In this document: positions 1 through 5,222 of the stretch, one piece after another
How positions within the stretch are numbered: the first letter of the stretch is position 1
Layout of the letters: the number at the start of each line of letters is the position of its first letter
Assembly (NCBI GenBank): GCA_012518745.1
Contig: JAAYRM010000032.1
Span: 1-5,222, forward strand
DNA from: Tissierellia bacterium
GTDB taxonomy: Bacteria > Bacillota > Clostridia > Tissierellales > Tepidimicrobiaceae
DNA length: 5,222 nucleotides
Reading direction: 5' to 3'
Translations under genes and position numbers: made by a program
Notes under the pieces: generated by a model
The model's input: the letters and a program-made list of their open reading frames with translations, nothing else
Database searches by the model: none
Told to the model about the DNA's origin: nothing

Positions 1-732
1 CGGACGCCGATATGGATGGCGATTATAGGAATTATATTTGGAGTATTCTTCGGCAAAGAGGTATTTGGGGGATTTGGACGCAATCTATTCAACCCTGCAT
101 TGGTGGCAAGGGCATTTGTATATGTAAACTTTCCCGAGCCCCTAACGATTCAATGGTCTGAGGTTGCAACGGGTTTTCCCGGAGGTTTTGCTACATATAT
201 AACTGAAAATATCGATTCGGTATCTCAGGCTACCCCTATGTTGATGTTTCGGGATACAGGGGAGATGGTGTCTTCCATAAAGCTATTAATTGGAAATGTA
301 TCCGGCTCATTAGGGGAAACTAGCGCCATCTTGATAGTATTGGCGGGTATATATCTATTATATAAGAAGGTAGCCGCCTGGCAGACCATGGCCGGGGTGT
401 TGATAGGCTTTACCGGTCTGGGCGGTGCACTATATCTACTTGGGAATCCACAGATTCCAAACCCCATATTTGGTATACTATCCGGTGGGTTTTTATTTGG
501 AATGGTGTTCATGGCAACGGATCCTATATCCTCGCCTAGGACCAAGGAAGGGAAGTGGATCTACGGGATCCTAATAGGCGCAGTAACCGTGATAATCCGT
601 GGGTATGCATTGTTTGCCGGGGGGATGATGTTCGCCATACTGATTGGCAATACCTTTGCTCCCATAATCGATGAGGGAGTAAACTATTATAAGAGGATGA
701 GGAAAGAGGCAGAGGAAGAGGTGGTAGCATGA
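1..732 (+). CDS. nqrB: Na+-translocating NADH:quinone oxidoreductase subunit B, 3' part (5' end outside window)
   Basis: Membrane subunit of Na+-NQR that carries covalent FMN and is linked to quinone reduction and Na+ transfer. The reading frame is open from base 1 (Arg-Thr-Pro-Ile-Trp before the first Met at 16), so this is the C-terminal 243 residues of a protein usually around 400 long. Visible NqrB/RnfD family motifs are GKEVFGG and NPALVARAF near the start, ATDPISSPRT (about residues 172-181) and FAILIGNTFAPIID near the end. The flavinylation motif DSVSQAT fits the D-x-x-S-x-A-T pattern read by ApbE; its Thr is visible residue 78 (codon 232-234). At least five hydrophobic segments follow the pattern expected of the family. 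The Asp of FAPIID probably matches V. cholerae NqrB Asp397 (from memory). Odd points: Gln before the Ala-Thr of the flavin motif, and AGGMM where homologues I recall have PEG-M. Its stop overlaps the nqrC start in ATGA. RnfD is the alternative, but the nqrF downstream settles it as NqrB. Confidence 0.95.
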   Translation, partial: RTPIWMAIIGIIFGVFFGKEVFGGFGRNLFNPALVARAFVYVNFPEPLTIQWSEVATGFPGGFATYITENIDSVSQATPMLMFRDTGEMVSSIKLLIGNVSGSLGETSAILIVLAGIYLLYKKVAAWQTMAGVLIGFTGLGGALYLLGNPQIPNPIFGILSGGFLFGMVFMATDPISSPRTKEGKWIYGILIGAVTVIIRGYALFAGGMMFAILIGNTFAPIIDEGVNYYKRMRKEAEEEVVA

Positions 733-1331
733 ATAAATCCTTTGGCTATCCAATAATATTTATGATCATAATTACGGTGGCCTTCACATTGGTTTTGGCC
801 TACCTAAACCATACAACTACCGAGGCAATTGCATATAATGAAGAGGTAGAACTATGGAAAACATTGCTCTACGTATTCGATAAGGATATCCCATCCGATG
901 AACCCAAGGATATAGAGGAGATGTTCAATAGATATGTGAAGGAAGAGCAGGTAGGGGATGAAACCATCTATTACATAGGGGAGGGAGATGGGATAGAAGG
1001 ATATGCCTTTCCCATAAGTGGAACGGCACTCTGGGGAACGGTGCAAGGATATGCAGCTGTATCCGGAGATTATAGCGAACTGCTGGGTATAGACTTTACA
1101 TCCCATAGTGAGACCCCAGGTTTAGGGGGGAGGATATCGGAACAATGGTTCAAAGAGCAGTTCAGGGGACTAGAGTTGGATGCTGCAATGGATGGCAAGT
1201 ATATAATATATAGGCCTGCGCCCGATGGCAATGTGGATACGATAGCCGGTGCGACTCAGACATCCAATTCCATAAGCAAATTACTCAACGATGATATCCA
1301 TGAATTTATAAGCAATAGGAAGGGGGAATAG
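729..1331 (+). CDS. nqrC: Na+-translocating NADH:quinone oxidoreductase subunit C, compact form
   Basis: FMN-carrying subunit that passes electrons towards NqrB. One N-terminal membrane anchor (about residues 7-25) precedes a soluble FMN-binding domain on the outer face. The family signature ETPGLGG is at residues 128-134, preceded by a GTALWGTVQGYAAV segment typical of the fold. The flavinylation motif DTIAGAT (170-176) ends in Thr176 (codon 1254-1256), followed by QTSNS. An Ala sits where Ser or Thr is commoner (SGAT). At 200 residues it is clearly shorter than proteobacterial NqrC (about 257 in V. cholerae) and nearer RnfG in size; the missing part appears to be in the region between the anchor and the GTALWG segment. 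The start at 729 overlaps the nqrB stop by 4 nt and has a purine-rich ribosome site (AGAGGTGG, 717-724), implying translational coupling. RnfG is the only close alternative and is ruled out by the nqrF-containing operon. Confidence 0.94.
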   Translation: MNKSFGYPIIFMIIITVAFTLVLAYLNHTTTEAIAYNEEVELWKTLLYVFDKDIPSDEPKDIEEMFNRYVKEEQVGDETIYYIGEGDGIEGYAFPISGTALWGTVQGYAAVSGDYSELLGIDFTSHSETPGLGGRISEQWFKEQFRGLELDAAMDGKYIIYRPAPDGNVDTIAGATQTSNSISKLLNDDIHEFISNRKGE

Positions 1332-1335
1332 ACAT

Positions 1336-1962
1336 ATGGTCGGGGATAGCCCAAAAAAGATATTTAAGATGGGAATATGGGACGATAACCCAATATTCAA
1401 ACAGGTTATTGGAATATGTTCCGCATTAGCTGTAACCAATTTAATGCTCAATTCCCTGATAATGGGACTGGGGTTGATATTTGTCACCGCCTTTTCGGAA
1501 TTGACAATATCCCTCATAAGGAGGCTCACCCCAAAGCATATCAGGATGATGGTTCAGGTCCTTATAATATCCGTCTATGTAATCATGGTGGATATATTTC
1601 TTAAGGCTTATTATCCGGAGATGAGTAGGGCATTAGGACCCTATGTGGGGCTTATTATAACCAATTGTATAATAATGGGCAGATGCGAGGGATATGCGCA
1701 GAATAACCCACCTATAAGCTCCTTTCTAGACGGCATAGCCTCAGGGTTGGGATATACCATAATACTACTTATAATATCCTTTGTCAGGGAGCTATTGGGG
1801 TTTGGGACCGTATTCGGATACCAGGTACTGGGCAGTTGGTGGACCAATTGGACCATAATGGTGATGCCACCGGCAGCATTTTTTATACTGGGAGTCATAG
1901 TATGGTGGGCTAGAAGCGTGTCGGAAAAGGAAGGGGAAGAGGGGGGTGCCACTAATCAATGA
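1336..1962 (+). CDS. nqrD: Na+-translocating NADH:quinone oxidoreductase subunit D
   Basis: Integral membrane subunit, 208 residues with about six hydrophobic segments, paired with NqrE in opposite orientation. The N-terminus has the NqrD/RnfE pattern DDNPIFKQVIGICSALAVTN, with Cys28 in the first membrane half-helix. A second family motif, LIITNCIIMGRCEGYA, holds Cys111. These match by context the two NqrD cysteines (Cys29 and Cys112 in V. cholerae) that, with two from NqrE, bind a 2Fe-2S centre inside the membrane. Cys117 in GRCEGYA is an extra cysteine where I recall Ala (GRAE). The C-terminus is a short Glu/Gly-rich tail after the last membrane segment. The length is normal for the family. 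The start follows the nqrC stop by 4 nt and has a strong ribosome site (AGGAAGGGGG, about 1318-1326). The gene ends in an ATGA overlap with nqrE. RnfE is the homologous alternative, rejected on operon context. Confidence 0.95.
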   Translation: MVGDSPKKIFKMGIWDDNPIFKQVIGICSALAVTNLMLNSLIMGLGLIFVTAFSELTISLIRRLTPKHIRMMVQVLIISVYVIMVDIFLKAYYPEMSRALGPYVGLIITNCIIMGRCEGYAQNNPPISSFLDGIASGLGYTIILLIISFVRELLGFGTVFGYQVLGSWWTNWTIMVMPPAAFFILGVIVWWARSVSEKEGEEGGATNQ

Positions 1963-2549
1963 TAGAACTTAATCCGTTTATTATATTCTTTGCCGCTATA
2001 TTTACAAATAATATGATATTTAGCTATTTCCTAGGTATGTGTTCCTTTATAGGGGTATCCAAGGAGATACCCACATCGCTAGGTCTAGGTCAGGCAGTAA
2101 CCTTTGTCCTAACCTTTACAACCATCTTGAACTATATTCTATACCATAGCATCCTAGTACCCCTCAACTTGGAGTATCTACGGTTCATAGTATTCATCAT
2201 CAGCATAGCTGCCTTTGTGCAGTTGTTGGAGATGGTGGTAGAGAGATATTTTCCAAATCTATACTATGCCCTTGGCATATTTCTACCGTTGATAACGGTA
2301 AATTGTGCAATATTGGGTGTTTCGTTATTCATGGTAATTAGAGAATATACCTTTCTACAGTCTTTAGGGTTTGGGGTAGGATCTGGAATTGGTTGGACCC
2401 TAGCAATAGTGGCAATGGCCGGGGCTAGGCAGAAGATAAAGAGAACCAAATTGCCAAGGGGTTTAGAAGGCCCCGGGATAACCTTGATAATAACAGGGCT
2501 GATGGCCTTAGCATTTATCGGGTTTTCAGGCATAGTACAGATTCAATAG
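1959..2549 (+). CDS. nqrE: Na+-translocating NADH:quinone oxidoreductase subunit E
   Basis: Integral membrane subunit, 196 residues with about six hydrophobic segments (near 8-28, 45-66, 74-94, 104-126, 137-156 and 173-193). The first helix contains FLGMCSFIGVSK with Cys28. The fourth contains LGIFLPLITVNCAILG with Cys116. These are the two NqrE ligands of the 2Fe-2S centre shared with NqrD, through which electrons cross the membrane from NqrF to NqrC. The LEMVVERYFP motif (90-99) after the third helix is also typical of the NqrE/RnfA family. The length matches the usual size. The start overlaps the nqrD stop by 4 nt, with a G-rich stretch (about 1938-1948) as its ribosome site. The stop codon TAG lies inside the Shine-Dalgarno sequence of nqrF. 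RnfA is the close homologue; the neighbouring nqrF and the B-C-D-E-F order identify this as NqrE. Confidence 0.95.
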   Translation: MIELNPFIIFFAAIFTNNMIFSYFLGMCSFIGVSKEIPTSLGLGQAVTFVLTFTTILNYILYHSILVPLNLEYLRFIVFIISIAAFVQLLEMVVERYFPNLYYALGIFLPLITVNCAILGVSLFMVIREYTFLQSLGFGVGSGIGWTLAIVAMAGARQKIKRTKLPRGLEGPGITLIITGLMALAFIGFSGIVQIQ

Positions 2550-2553
2550 GAGG
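2548..2553 (+). promoter_or_regulatory. Ribosome binding site of nqrF overlapping the nqrE stop
   Basis: A perfect AGGAGG lies 6 nt before the nqrF ATG at 2560. Its first two bases are the last two of the nqrE stop codon TAG (2547-2549). A ribosome finishing nqrE would sit directly on this site, which suggests coupled translation. The site also fixes the nqrF start. Confidence 0.85.
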
Positions 2554-2559
2554 AAGGAT

Positions 2560-3657
2560 ATGGGGACTATATTTATTACAACTATAACCGTGACGACCTT
2601 TACCGGGCTATTGGCGTTGCTATTGACCCTAGCCGATAGGACCATAGGGAATTATGGGGAATTGCAGATAACGATTAATGATGATAAGGAGTATATAGTG
2701 GAGGGGGGAGACAGCCTGCTATCCTCGTTGATCAGCCAACAGATCTTCATACCCTCTGCCTGTGGCGGCAAGGGCACCTGTGGCTATTGCAAGGTGAAGA
2801 TCTTAGAGGGTGGAGGGCCCGTCCTGTCCACGGAATTGCCCTGGCTTACAGGGGAAGAGATTGAAGATAATGTAAGGATTTCATGTCAATGCAAGGTAAA
2901 AGAGGATATGAGGATAGAGATTCCAGAGGAATTATTCAATGTAAGGGAATATCAGGTAACAATCGAAACCATTGAGGATCTAACCCCAAGAATAAAGCGA
3001 TTGAGATTGAGGTTCAAGGATGGGGAGGAGATAGATTTTAAACCTGGGCAATATGTGCAATTGAAAGCTCCCATATACGAAGGCAATGATGAGGAGGTAT
3101 ATAGGGCATATTCGATAGCTTCTCCACCCTCCGATAAGAGCTATATAGATCTGATCATAGGGTATGTTGGAGGCAAGGCTACAACCTATGTTCATAAGTT
3201 CCTCAGCGAAGGGGATACGGTGGATATAAATGGACCCTATGGTGACTTCCAGTATCAAGATACATATGATAATGATATGGTAATGGTAGCGGTAGGGACT
3301 GGATTTGCGCCAATACTATCCATACTATACTATATGAGGGATAACGATATAAGGAGGAAGGCTAGGTTCTATTTCGGTGCACGGACCCCGGAAGATCTAT
3401 TCCTATTGGATGAGATAGAGGCGCTGGAGGAGGAGCTATATGATTTTCAATTCATACCAACCCTCTCTAGGGTATTGGATGAACATGATTGGACTGGAGA
3501 GAGGGGTAGAGTCAATGTGGCCCTGGATAAGCATATAAAATCGCCGGAGGACAAGGAGGCCTATCTATGTGGAAGCCCGGGGATGATAGATACCGTAATA
3601 GAGGTGCTGAAGGATAAAGGAATACTGGAGGAATCCATATATTATGACAAGTTTTAA
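2560..3657 (+). CDS. nqrF: Na+-translocating NADH:quinone oxidoreductase subunit F (NADH dehydrogenase, FAD and 2Fe-2S), compact form
   Basis: Entry point for electrons: oxidises NADH with FAD and passes electrons to a 2Fe-2S centre on the cytoplasmic side. Domains in order: one N-terminal membrane helix (about 3-24); a ferredoxin domain (about 33-125) with Cys68, Cys74, Cys77 and Cys109; an FAD domain with RAYS (182-185) and NGPYGDF (224-230); and an NADH domain with GTGFAPI (246-252) and YLCGSPGM (335-342), ending in an aromatic Phe365. The cysteine spacing 6-3-32 is the same as in V. cholerae NqrF (70, 76, 79, 111). At 365 residues it is about 40 shorter than proteobacterial NqrF (about 407). 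The main gap is between KPGQYVQL (161-168) and RAYS, where the proteobacterial protein has a long insertion. Cys111, two residues after ligand Cys109, appears to be extra. Start fixed by AGGAGG at 2548-2553. This subunit is specific to NQR and has no Rnf equivalent, so it identifies the operon. Confidence 0.96.
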   Translation: MGTIFITTITVTTFTGLLALLLTLADRTIGNYGELQITINDDKEYIVEGGDSLLSSLISQQIFIPSACGGKGTCGYCKVKILEGGGPVLSTELPWLTGEEIEDNVRISCQCKVKEDMRIEIPEELFNVREYQVTIETIEDLTPRIKRLRLRFKDGEEIDFKPGQYVQLKAPIYEGNDEEVYRAYSIASPPSDKSYIDLIIGYVGGKATTYVHKFLSEGDTVDINGPYGDFQYQDTYDNDMVMVAVGTGFAPILSILYYMRDNDIRRKARFYFGARTPEDLFLLDEIEALEEELYDFQFIPTLSRVLDEHDWTGERGRVNVALDKHIKSPEDKEAYLCGSPGMIDTVIEVLKDKGILEESIYYDKF

Positions 3658-3752
3658 TTGGATGTTTTGACCAAGTATAAATAATATTGGCCAATTATAT
3701 AATAAATATGATAAGATTCTAGATGCGACCAATATTATGAAGAGGTGTATCT
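3658..3752 (+). promoter_or_regulatory. AT-rich intergenic region, probable control region of cvfB
   Basis: This is the only sizeable gap in the window. It contains a TTGACC element (3667-3672) and two good -10-like hexamers, TATAAT (3698-3703) and TATGAT (3707-3712). No -35/-10 pair has the ideal 16-18 nt spacing: TTGACC is 25 nt from TATAAT. A promoter here is therefore plausible but not precisely placed. A ribosome site AGAGGTG (3741-3747) lies 5 nt before the cvfB ATG. There is no GC-rich hairpin followed by a T run, so I see no intrinsic terminator for the nqr operon, and transcription may continue into cvfB. Confidence 0.4.
3681..3738. repeat. Inverted repeat of a CCAATATTAT half-site (three copies)
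   Basis: ATAATATTGG at 3681-3690 is the exact reverse complement of CCAATATTAT at 3729-3738 (10 of 10). Immediately after the first arm, 3691-3700 reads CCAATTATAT, matching the same half-site at 8 of 10. Bases 3681-3700 therefore form an imperfect 20-bp dyad centred on the perfect palindrome ATTGGCCAAT (3686-3695). The third half-site lies 28 nt further on. The dyad and spacer overlap both -10-like hexamers, the layout expected of a repressor operator. The region is AT-rich, so chance similarity cannot be excluded, and no regulator is identified. Confidence 0.4.
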
Positions 3753-4595
3753 ATGATAGAACTTGGTAAGATTCAGAAGCTGATGGTAAAGAGGATTACT
3801 TCCATCGGAGCATTTTTAAATACAGAGGAATCGAAGACGGACGAGGATATACTATTGCCTAAAAAGGAGGTGCCGAAGGATATTAGCCCGGGCGATATAC
3901 TGGAGGTATTTGTATATAAGGATTCCCAGAATAGGATGATTTCCACGACGAAGAGCCCAAGGATAGCCTTGGGGGAGGTGGGGATGTTAAGGGTGGTGGA
4001 TACCACTAGAATAGGTGCCTTCTTGGATTGGGGATTGGAGAAGGATCTCTTTCTTCCATTTAAAGAACAGACCCAGAAGTTAGAAAGGGGTAGGGAATAC
4101 CTCATAGGTCTCTATATAGATAAAAGCCAGAGGTTATGTGGAACCATGAAGGTTAGGGATTTTCTTGTCAGCGATTCTCCATATAAAGAGAACGATTGGG
4201 CTAAGGGCATTATATATAGCATAAACGATGAATTTGGTGCATTTGTGGCAGTGGATAATAGATACGAGGGCCTAATTCCTAGAAGGGAATTGGTCGGGGT
4301 CCATGTAATCGGGGATGAGGTAGATGTGAGGATAACCAATGTGAAGGAAGATGGGAAATTGGATTTAAGCCTCAGGGATATGGCCCATAGGGAAATTGAT
4401 AGGGATATAGGCAGGATCATAGATAAAGCTAGAAGGGGTGGTGGAACCCTATACTTAAACGATTATAGTCCTCCGGAGGTTATCCGGAAGGAATTGAGCA
4501 TGAGTAAATCGGCATTTAAAAAGGCGGTTGGCAGATTGCTGAAGGAAGGCAGGATCGAATTCATCGAAAATGGTATTAGACTGAAGACATTATAA
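3753..4595 (+). CDS. cvfB: S1 RNA-binding domain protein of the CvfB/YitL family
   Basis: Probable cytoplasmic RNA-binding protein, 280 residues, the usual size for CvfB (YitL in B. subtilis, a virulence-gene regulator in S. aureus). Three S1-like units are visible: a degenerate one with GAFLNT and ILLP (about 1-65); one with GAFLDWGLEKDLFLP (about 72-135); and a canonical one with GAFVAVDNRYEGLIP (about 145-210) ending in the S1-type strand GKLDLSLRD. The C-terminus is a winged helix (about 215-280) with the family pattern LYLNDYSPPEVIRKELSM, then SKSAFKKAVGRLLKEGRI. This S1-S1-S1-winged-helix order is what defines CvfB. Start chosen at 3753 because of AGAGGTG 5 nt upstream and because the first strand of S1 begins at once (IELGKIQKL). 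The gene sits 95 nt after nqrF and 21 nt before the lrgA-type gene, so it is probably co-transcribed with the latter. The molecular role, binding RNA to alter transcript fate, is from the family; nothing here shows the targets. Confidence 0.9.
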   Translation: MIELGKIQKLMVKRITSIGAFLNTEESKTDEDILLPKKEVPKDISPGDILEVFVYKDSQNRMISTTKSPRIALGEVGMLRVVDTTRIGAFLDWGLEKDLFLPFKEQTQKLERGREYLIGLYIDKSQRLCGTMKVRDFLVSDSPYKENDWAKGIIYSINDEFGAFVAVDNRYEGLIPRRELVGVHVIGDEVDVRITNVKEDGKLDLSLRDMAHREIDRDIGRIIDKARRGGGTLYLNDYSPPEVIRKELSMSKSAFKKAVGRLLKEGRIEFIENGIRLKTL

Positions 4596-4616
4596 CGGGC
4601 GATTAGAGGGGATTTT

Positions 4617-4976
4617 ATGGAGAAATTAAAACAACTAGGTATTATATTGGGAATCCTATTCATTGGGAATATATTAGAGGGGATGATTGTAATTCCCATA
4701 CCTGGGGCAGTATCAGGGATGGTACTGCTCCTCTTTCTGTTGCTTATGGGGGTTGTAGAATTGAGGATGGTTGAAGATGTGAGTAAGGTTCTACTAGATC
4801 ATCTATTGTTCTTGTTTGTACCAGCGGGGGTAGGGATTATATCCCAGTTACATATCATCAGGAAGGAATGGCTACCGATTCTGATGATCATAATAATATC
4901 CACAGTATTAGCTATACTATCAACGGCCATGACCATTCAAGGCCTAAGGAAGATTAGTAGGGGGAGAGAAGAATGA
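4617..4976 (+). CDS. CidA/LrgA family holin-like membrane protein
   Basis: Small integral membrane protein of 119 residues, the normal size for CidA/LrgA. Four hydrophobic segments are visible (about 5-20, 26-47, 60-79, 85-107), with the family motif IPIPGAVSGMVLLL (26-39) between the first two and LLFLFVPAGVGII (63-75) in the third. A charged tail (RKISRGREE) follows. The family was first described as holin/antiholin-like in S. aureus, with LrgAB thought to restrain murein hydrolase activity and cell lysis. Later work on relatives such as B. subtilis PftAB (YsbAB) points to transport of pyruvate or similar small carboxylates. The sequence alone does not separate LrgA from CidA or PftA, so no symbol is given. 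AGAGGGG (4605-4611) lies 5 nt before the ATG. The stop overlaps the next start in ATGA, so the two proteins are made as a pair. No LytTR or LysR-type regulator is visible next to it. Confidence 0.9.
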   Translation: MEKLKQLGIILGILFIGNILEGMIVIPIPGAVSGMVLLLFLLLMGVVELRMVEDVSKVLLDHLLFLFVPAGVGIISQLHIIRKEWLPILMIIIISTVLAILSTAMTIQGLRKISRGREE

Positions 4977-5222
4977 AGTATTTGGATACACCTCTATTCG
5001 GATTGTTAATATCCATTATAGCCTTTGAAATAGGCGTATATATCAATAGAAAAACCAGGATATCCATATTGAACCCATTGATCGTAGCGATTGGACTCAT
5101 AATAGGATTTTTACTATACTTCGATATAGATTATGATGTATATAATAGGGGTGGAATGATAATATCCTTCTTTATAGCACCGGCAACGGTTGCCTTAGCG
5201 GTCCCCCTATATAGACAGATAG
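4973..5222 (+). CDS. CidB/LrgB family membrane protein, 5' part (3' end outside window)
   Basis: The frame opened by ATG at 4973 stays open to the window end (83 complete codons), about a third of a family member of roughly 230 residues. The translation starts MKYLDTPLFGLLISIIAFEI and shows the family features NPLIVAIGLIIGFLLY, then YNRGGMIISFFIAPATVALA, ending at VPLYRQI. The pattern GG-x-I-x-x-F-x-x-PATVALAVPLY is strongly characteristic of CidB/LrgB. At least three hydrophobic segments are present. AGGGGGAG (4959-4966) lies 6 nt before the ATG, and the start overlaps the stop of the lrgA-type gene by 4 nt. It is the expected membrane partner of that protein: the antiholin-like system in S. 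aureus, a pyruvate transporter in B. subtilis PftB, and related to the plastid glycolate/glycerate transporter PLGG1. It is cut only by the window edge; nothing suggests a broken gene. Confidence 0.9.
   Translation, partial: MKYLDTPLFGLLISIIAFEIGVYINRKTRISILNPLIVAIGLIIGFLLYFDIDYDVYNRGGMIISFFIAPATVALAVPLYRQI

Noticed and set aside
225..545. Minus-strand open frame of 106 codons inside nqrB
   Set aside because: It overlaps conserved nqrB motifs, and its translation is Pro/Ile/Asn-rich with no family pattern.
16..732. Met at 16 as the true start of nqrB
   Set aside because: The frame is open to base 1, and the residues before it (TPIW) match the NqrB pattern, so the gene begins upstream of the window.
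1..2549. The first four genes read as an Rnf complex (rnfD, rnfG, rnfE, rnfA)
   Set aside because: These are homologous to nqrB-E, and NqrC is short like RnfG, but the order is NQR and the next gene is a true nqrF with ferredoxin, FAD and NADH domains rather than rnfB or rnfC.
3658..3752. Intrinsic terminator after nqrF
   Set aside because: The inverted repeat arms are AT-rich, 38 nt apart, and not followed by a T run, so they do not form a typical terminator.
1959..3764. Identical 12-nt start of nqrE and cvfB (ATGATAGAACTT at 1959-1970 and 3753-3764)
   Set aside because: The match stops after Met-Ile-Glu-Leu and the upstream sequences differ, so it is best taken as coincidence rather than a duplicated leader.
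3773..4105. Open frame of 110 codons on the minus strand inside cvfB
   Set aside because: It is antisense to a clearly coding gene with S1 and winged-helix motifs. It shows no recognisable domain and looks like a by-product of codon bias.

Overview
The window carries most of an operon for the sodium-pumping NADH:quinone oxidoreductase (Na+-NQR), followed by an RNA-binding S1-domain protein of the CvfB/YitL family and the start of a CidA/LrgA-CidB/LrgB membrane-protein pair. All genes lie on the + strand and are tightly packed. The window opens inside nqrB and closes inside an lrgB-type gene, so both edge genes are cut. There is no sign of a mobile element, CRISPR array or RNA gene.

Layout: nqrB (3' part, 1-732), nqrC (729-1331), nqrD (1336-1962), nqrE (1959-2549) and nqrF (2560-3657) form one block. 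Its junctions are ATGA overlaps of 4 nt, or gaps of 4 and 10 nt. A 95-nt AT-rich gap (3658-3752) holds an inverted repeat of a CCAAT-type half-site and promoter-like elements. After it come cvfB (3753-4595), an lrgA/cidA-type gene (4617-4976) and the start of its lrgB/cidB-type partner (4973-5222), also joined by an ATGA overlap. nqrA, normally the first gene of the operon, is expected just upstream of the window.

How the genes work together: NqrF takes electrons from NADH through FAD and a 2Fe-2S centre. Electrons then pass through the NqrD/NqrE membrane iron-sulfur centre and the covalently bound FMNs of NqrC and NqrB to quinone, driving Na+ export. The visible parts of the redox chain look intact: four cluster cysteines and the flavin and nucleotide motifs in NqrF, one membrane cysteine pair split across NqrD and NqrE in each subunit, and a flavinylation threonine in both NqrC and NqrB. 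No ApbE flavin transferase gene, needed to attach those FMNs, is in the window.

Organism: codon use is dominated by ATA (Ile), AGG/AGA (Arg) and CTA/TTG/TTA (Leu). Ribosome binding sites are strong and purine-rich. A CvfB/YitL gene next to an LrgAB pair fits a low-to-moderate-GC Firmicute, probably a clostridial or Tissierella-like anaerobe. The genus cannot be named from this sequence. In such bacteria the related Rnf complex is more familiar than Na+-NQR, so a full NQR operon is of some interest. NqrC (200 aa) and NqrF (365 aa) are shorter than their proteobacterial counterparts.

I see no clearly undescribed system. The points most worth a second look are the compact NQR subunits, some changed positions in NqrB, and the repeat array ahead of cvfB.
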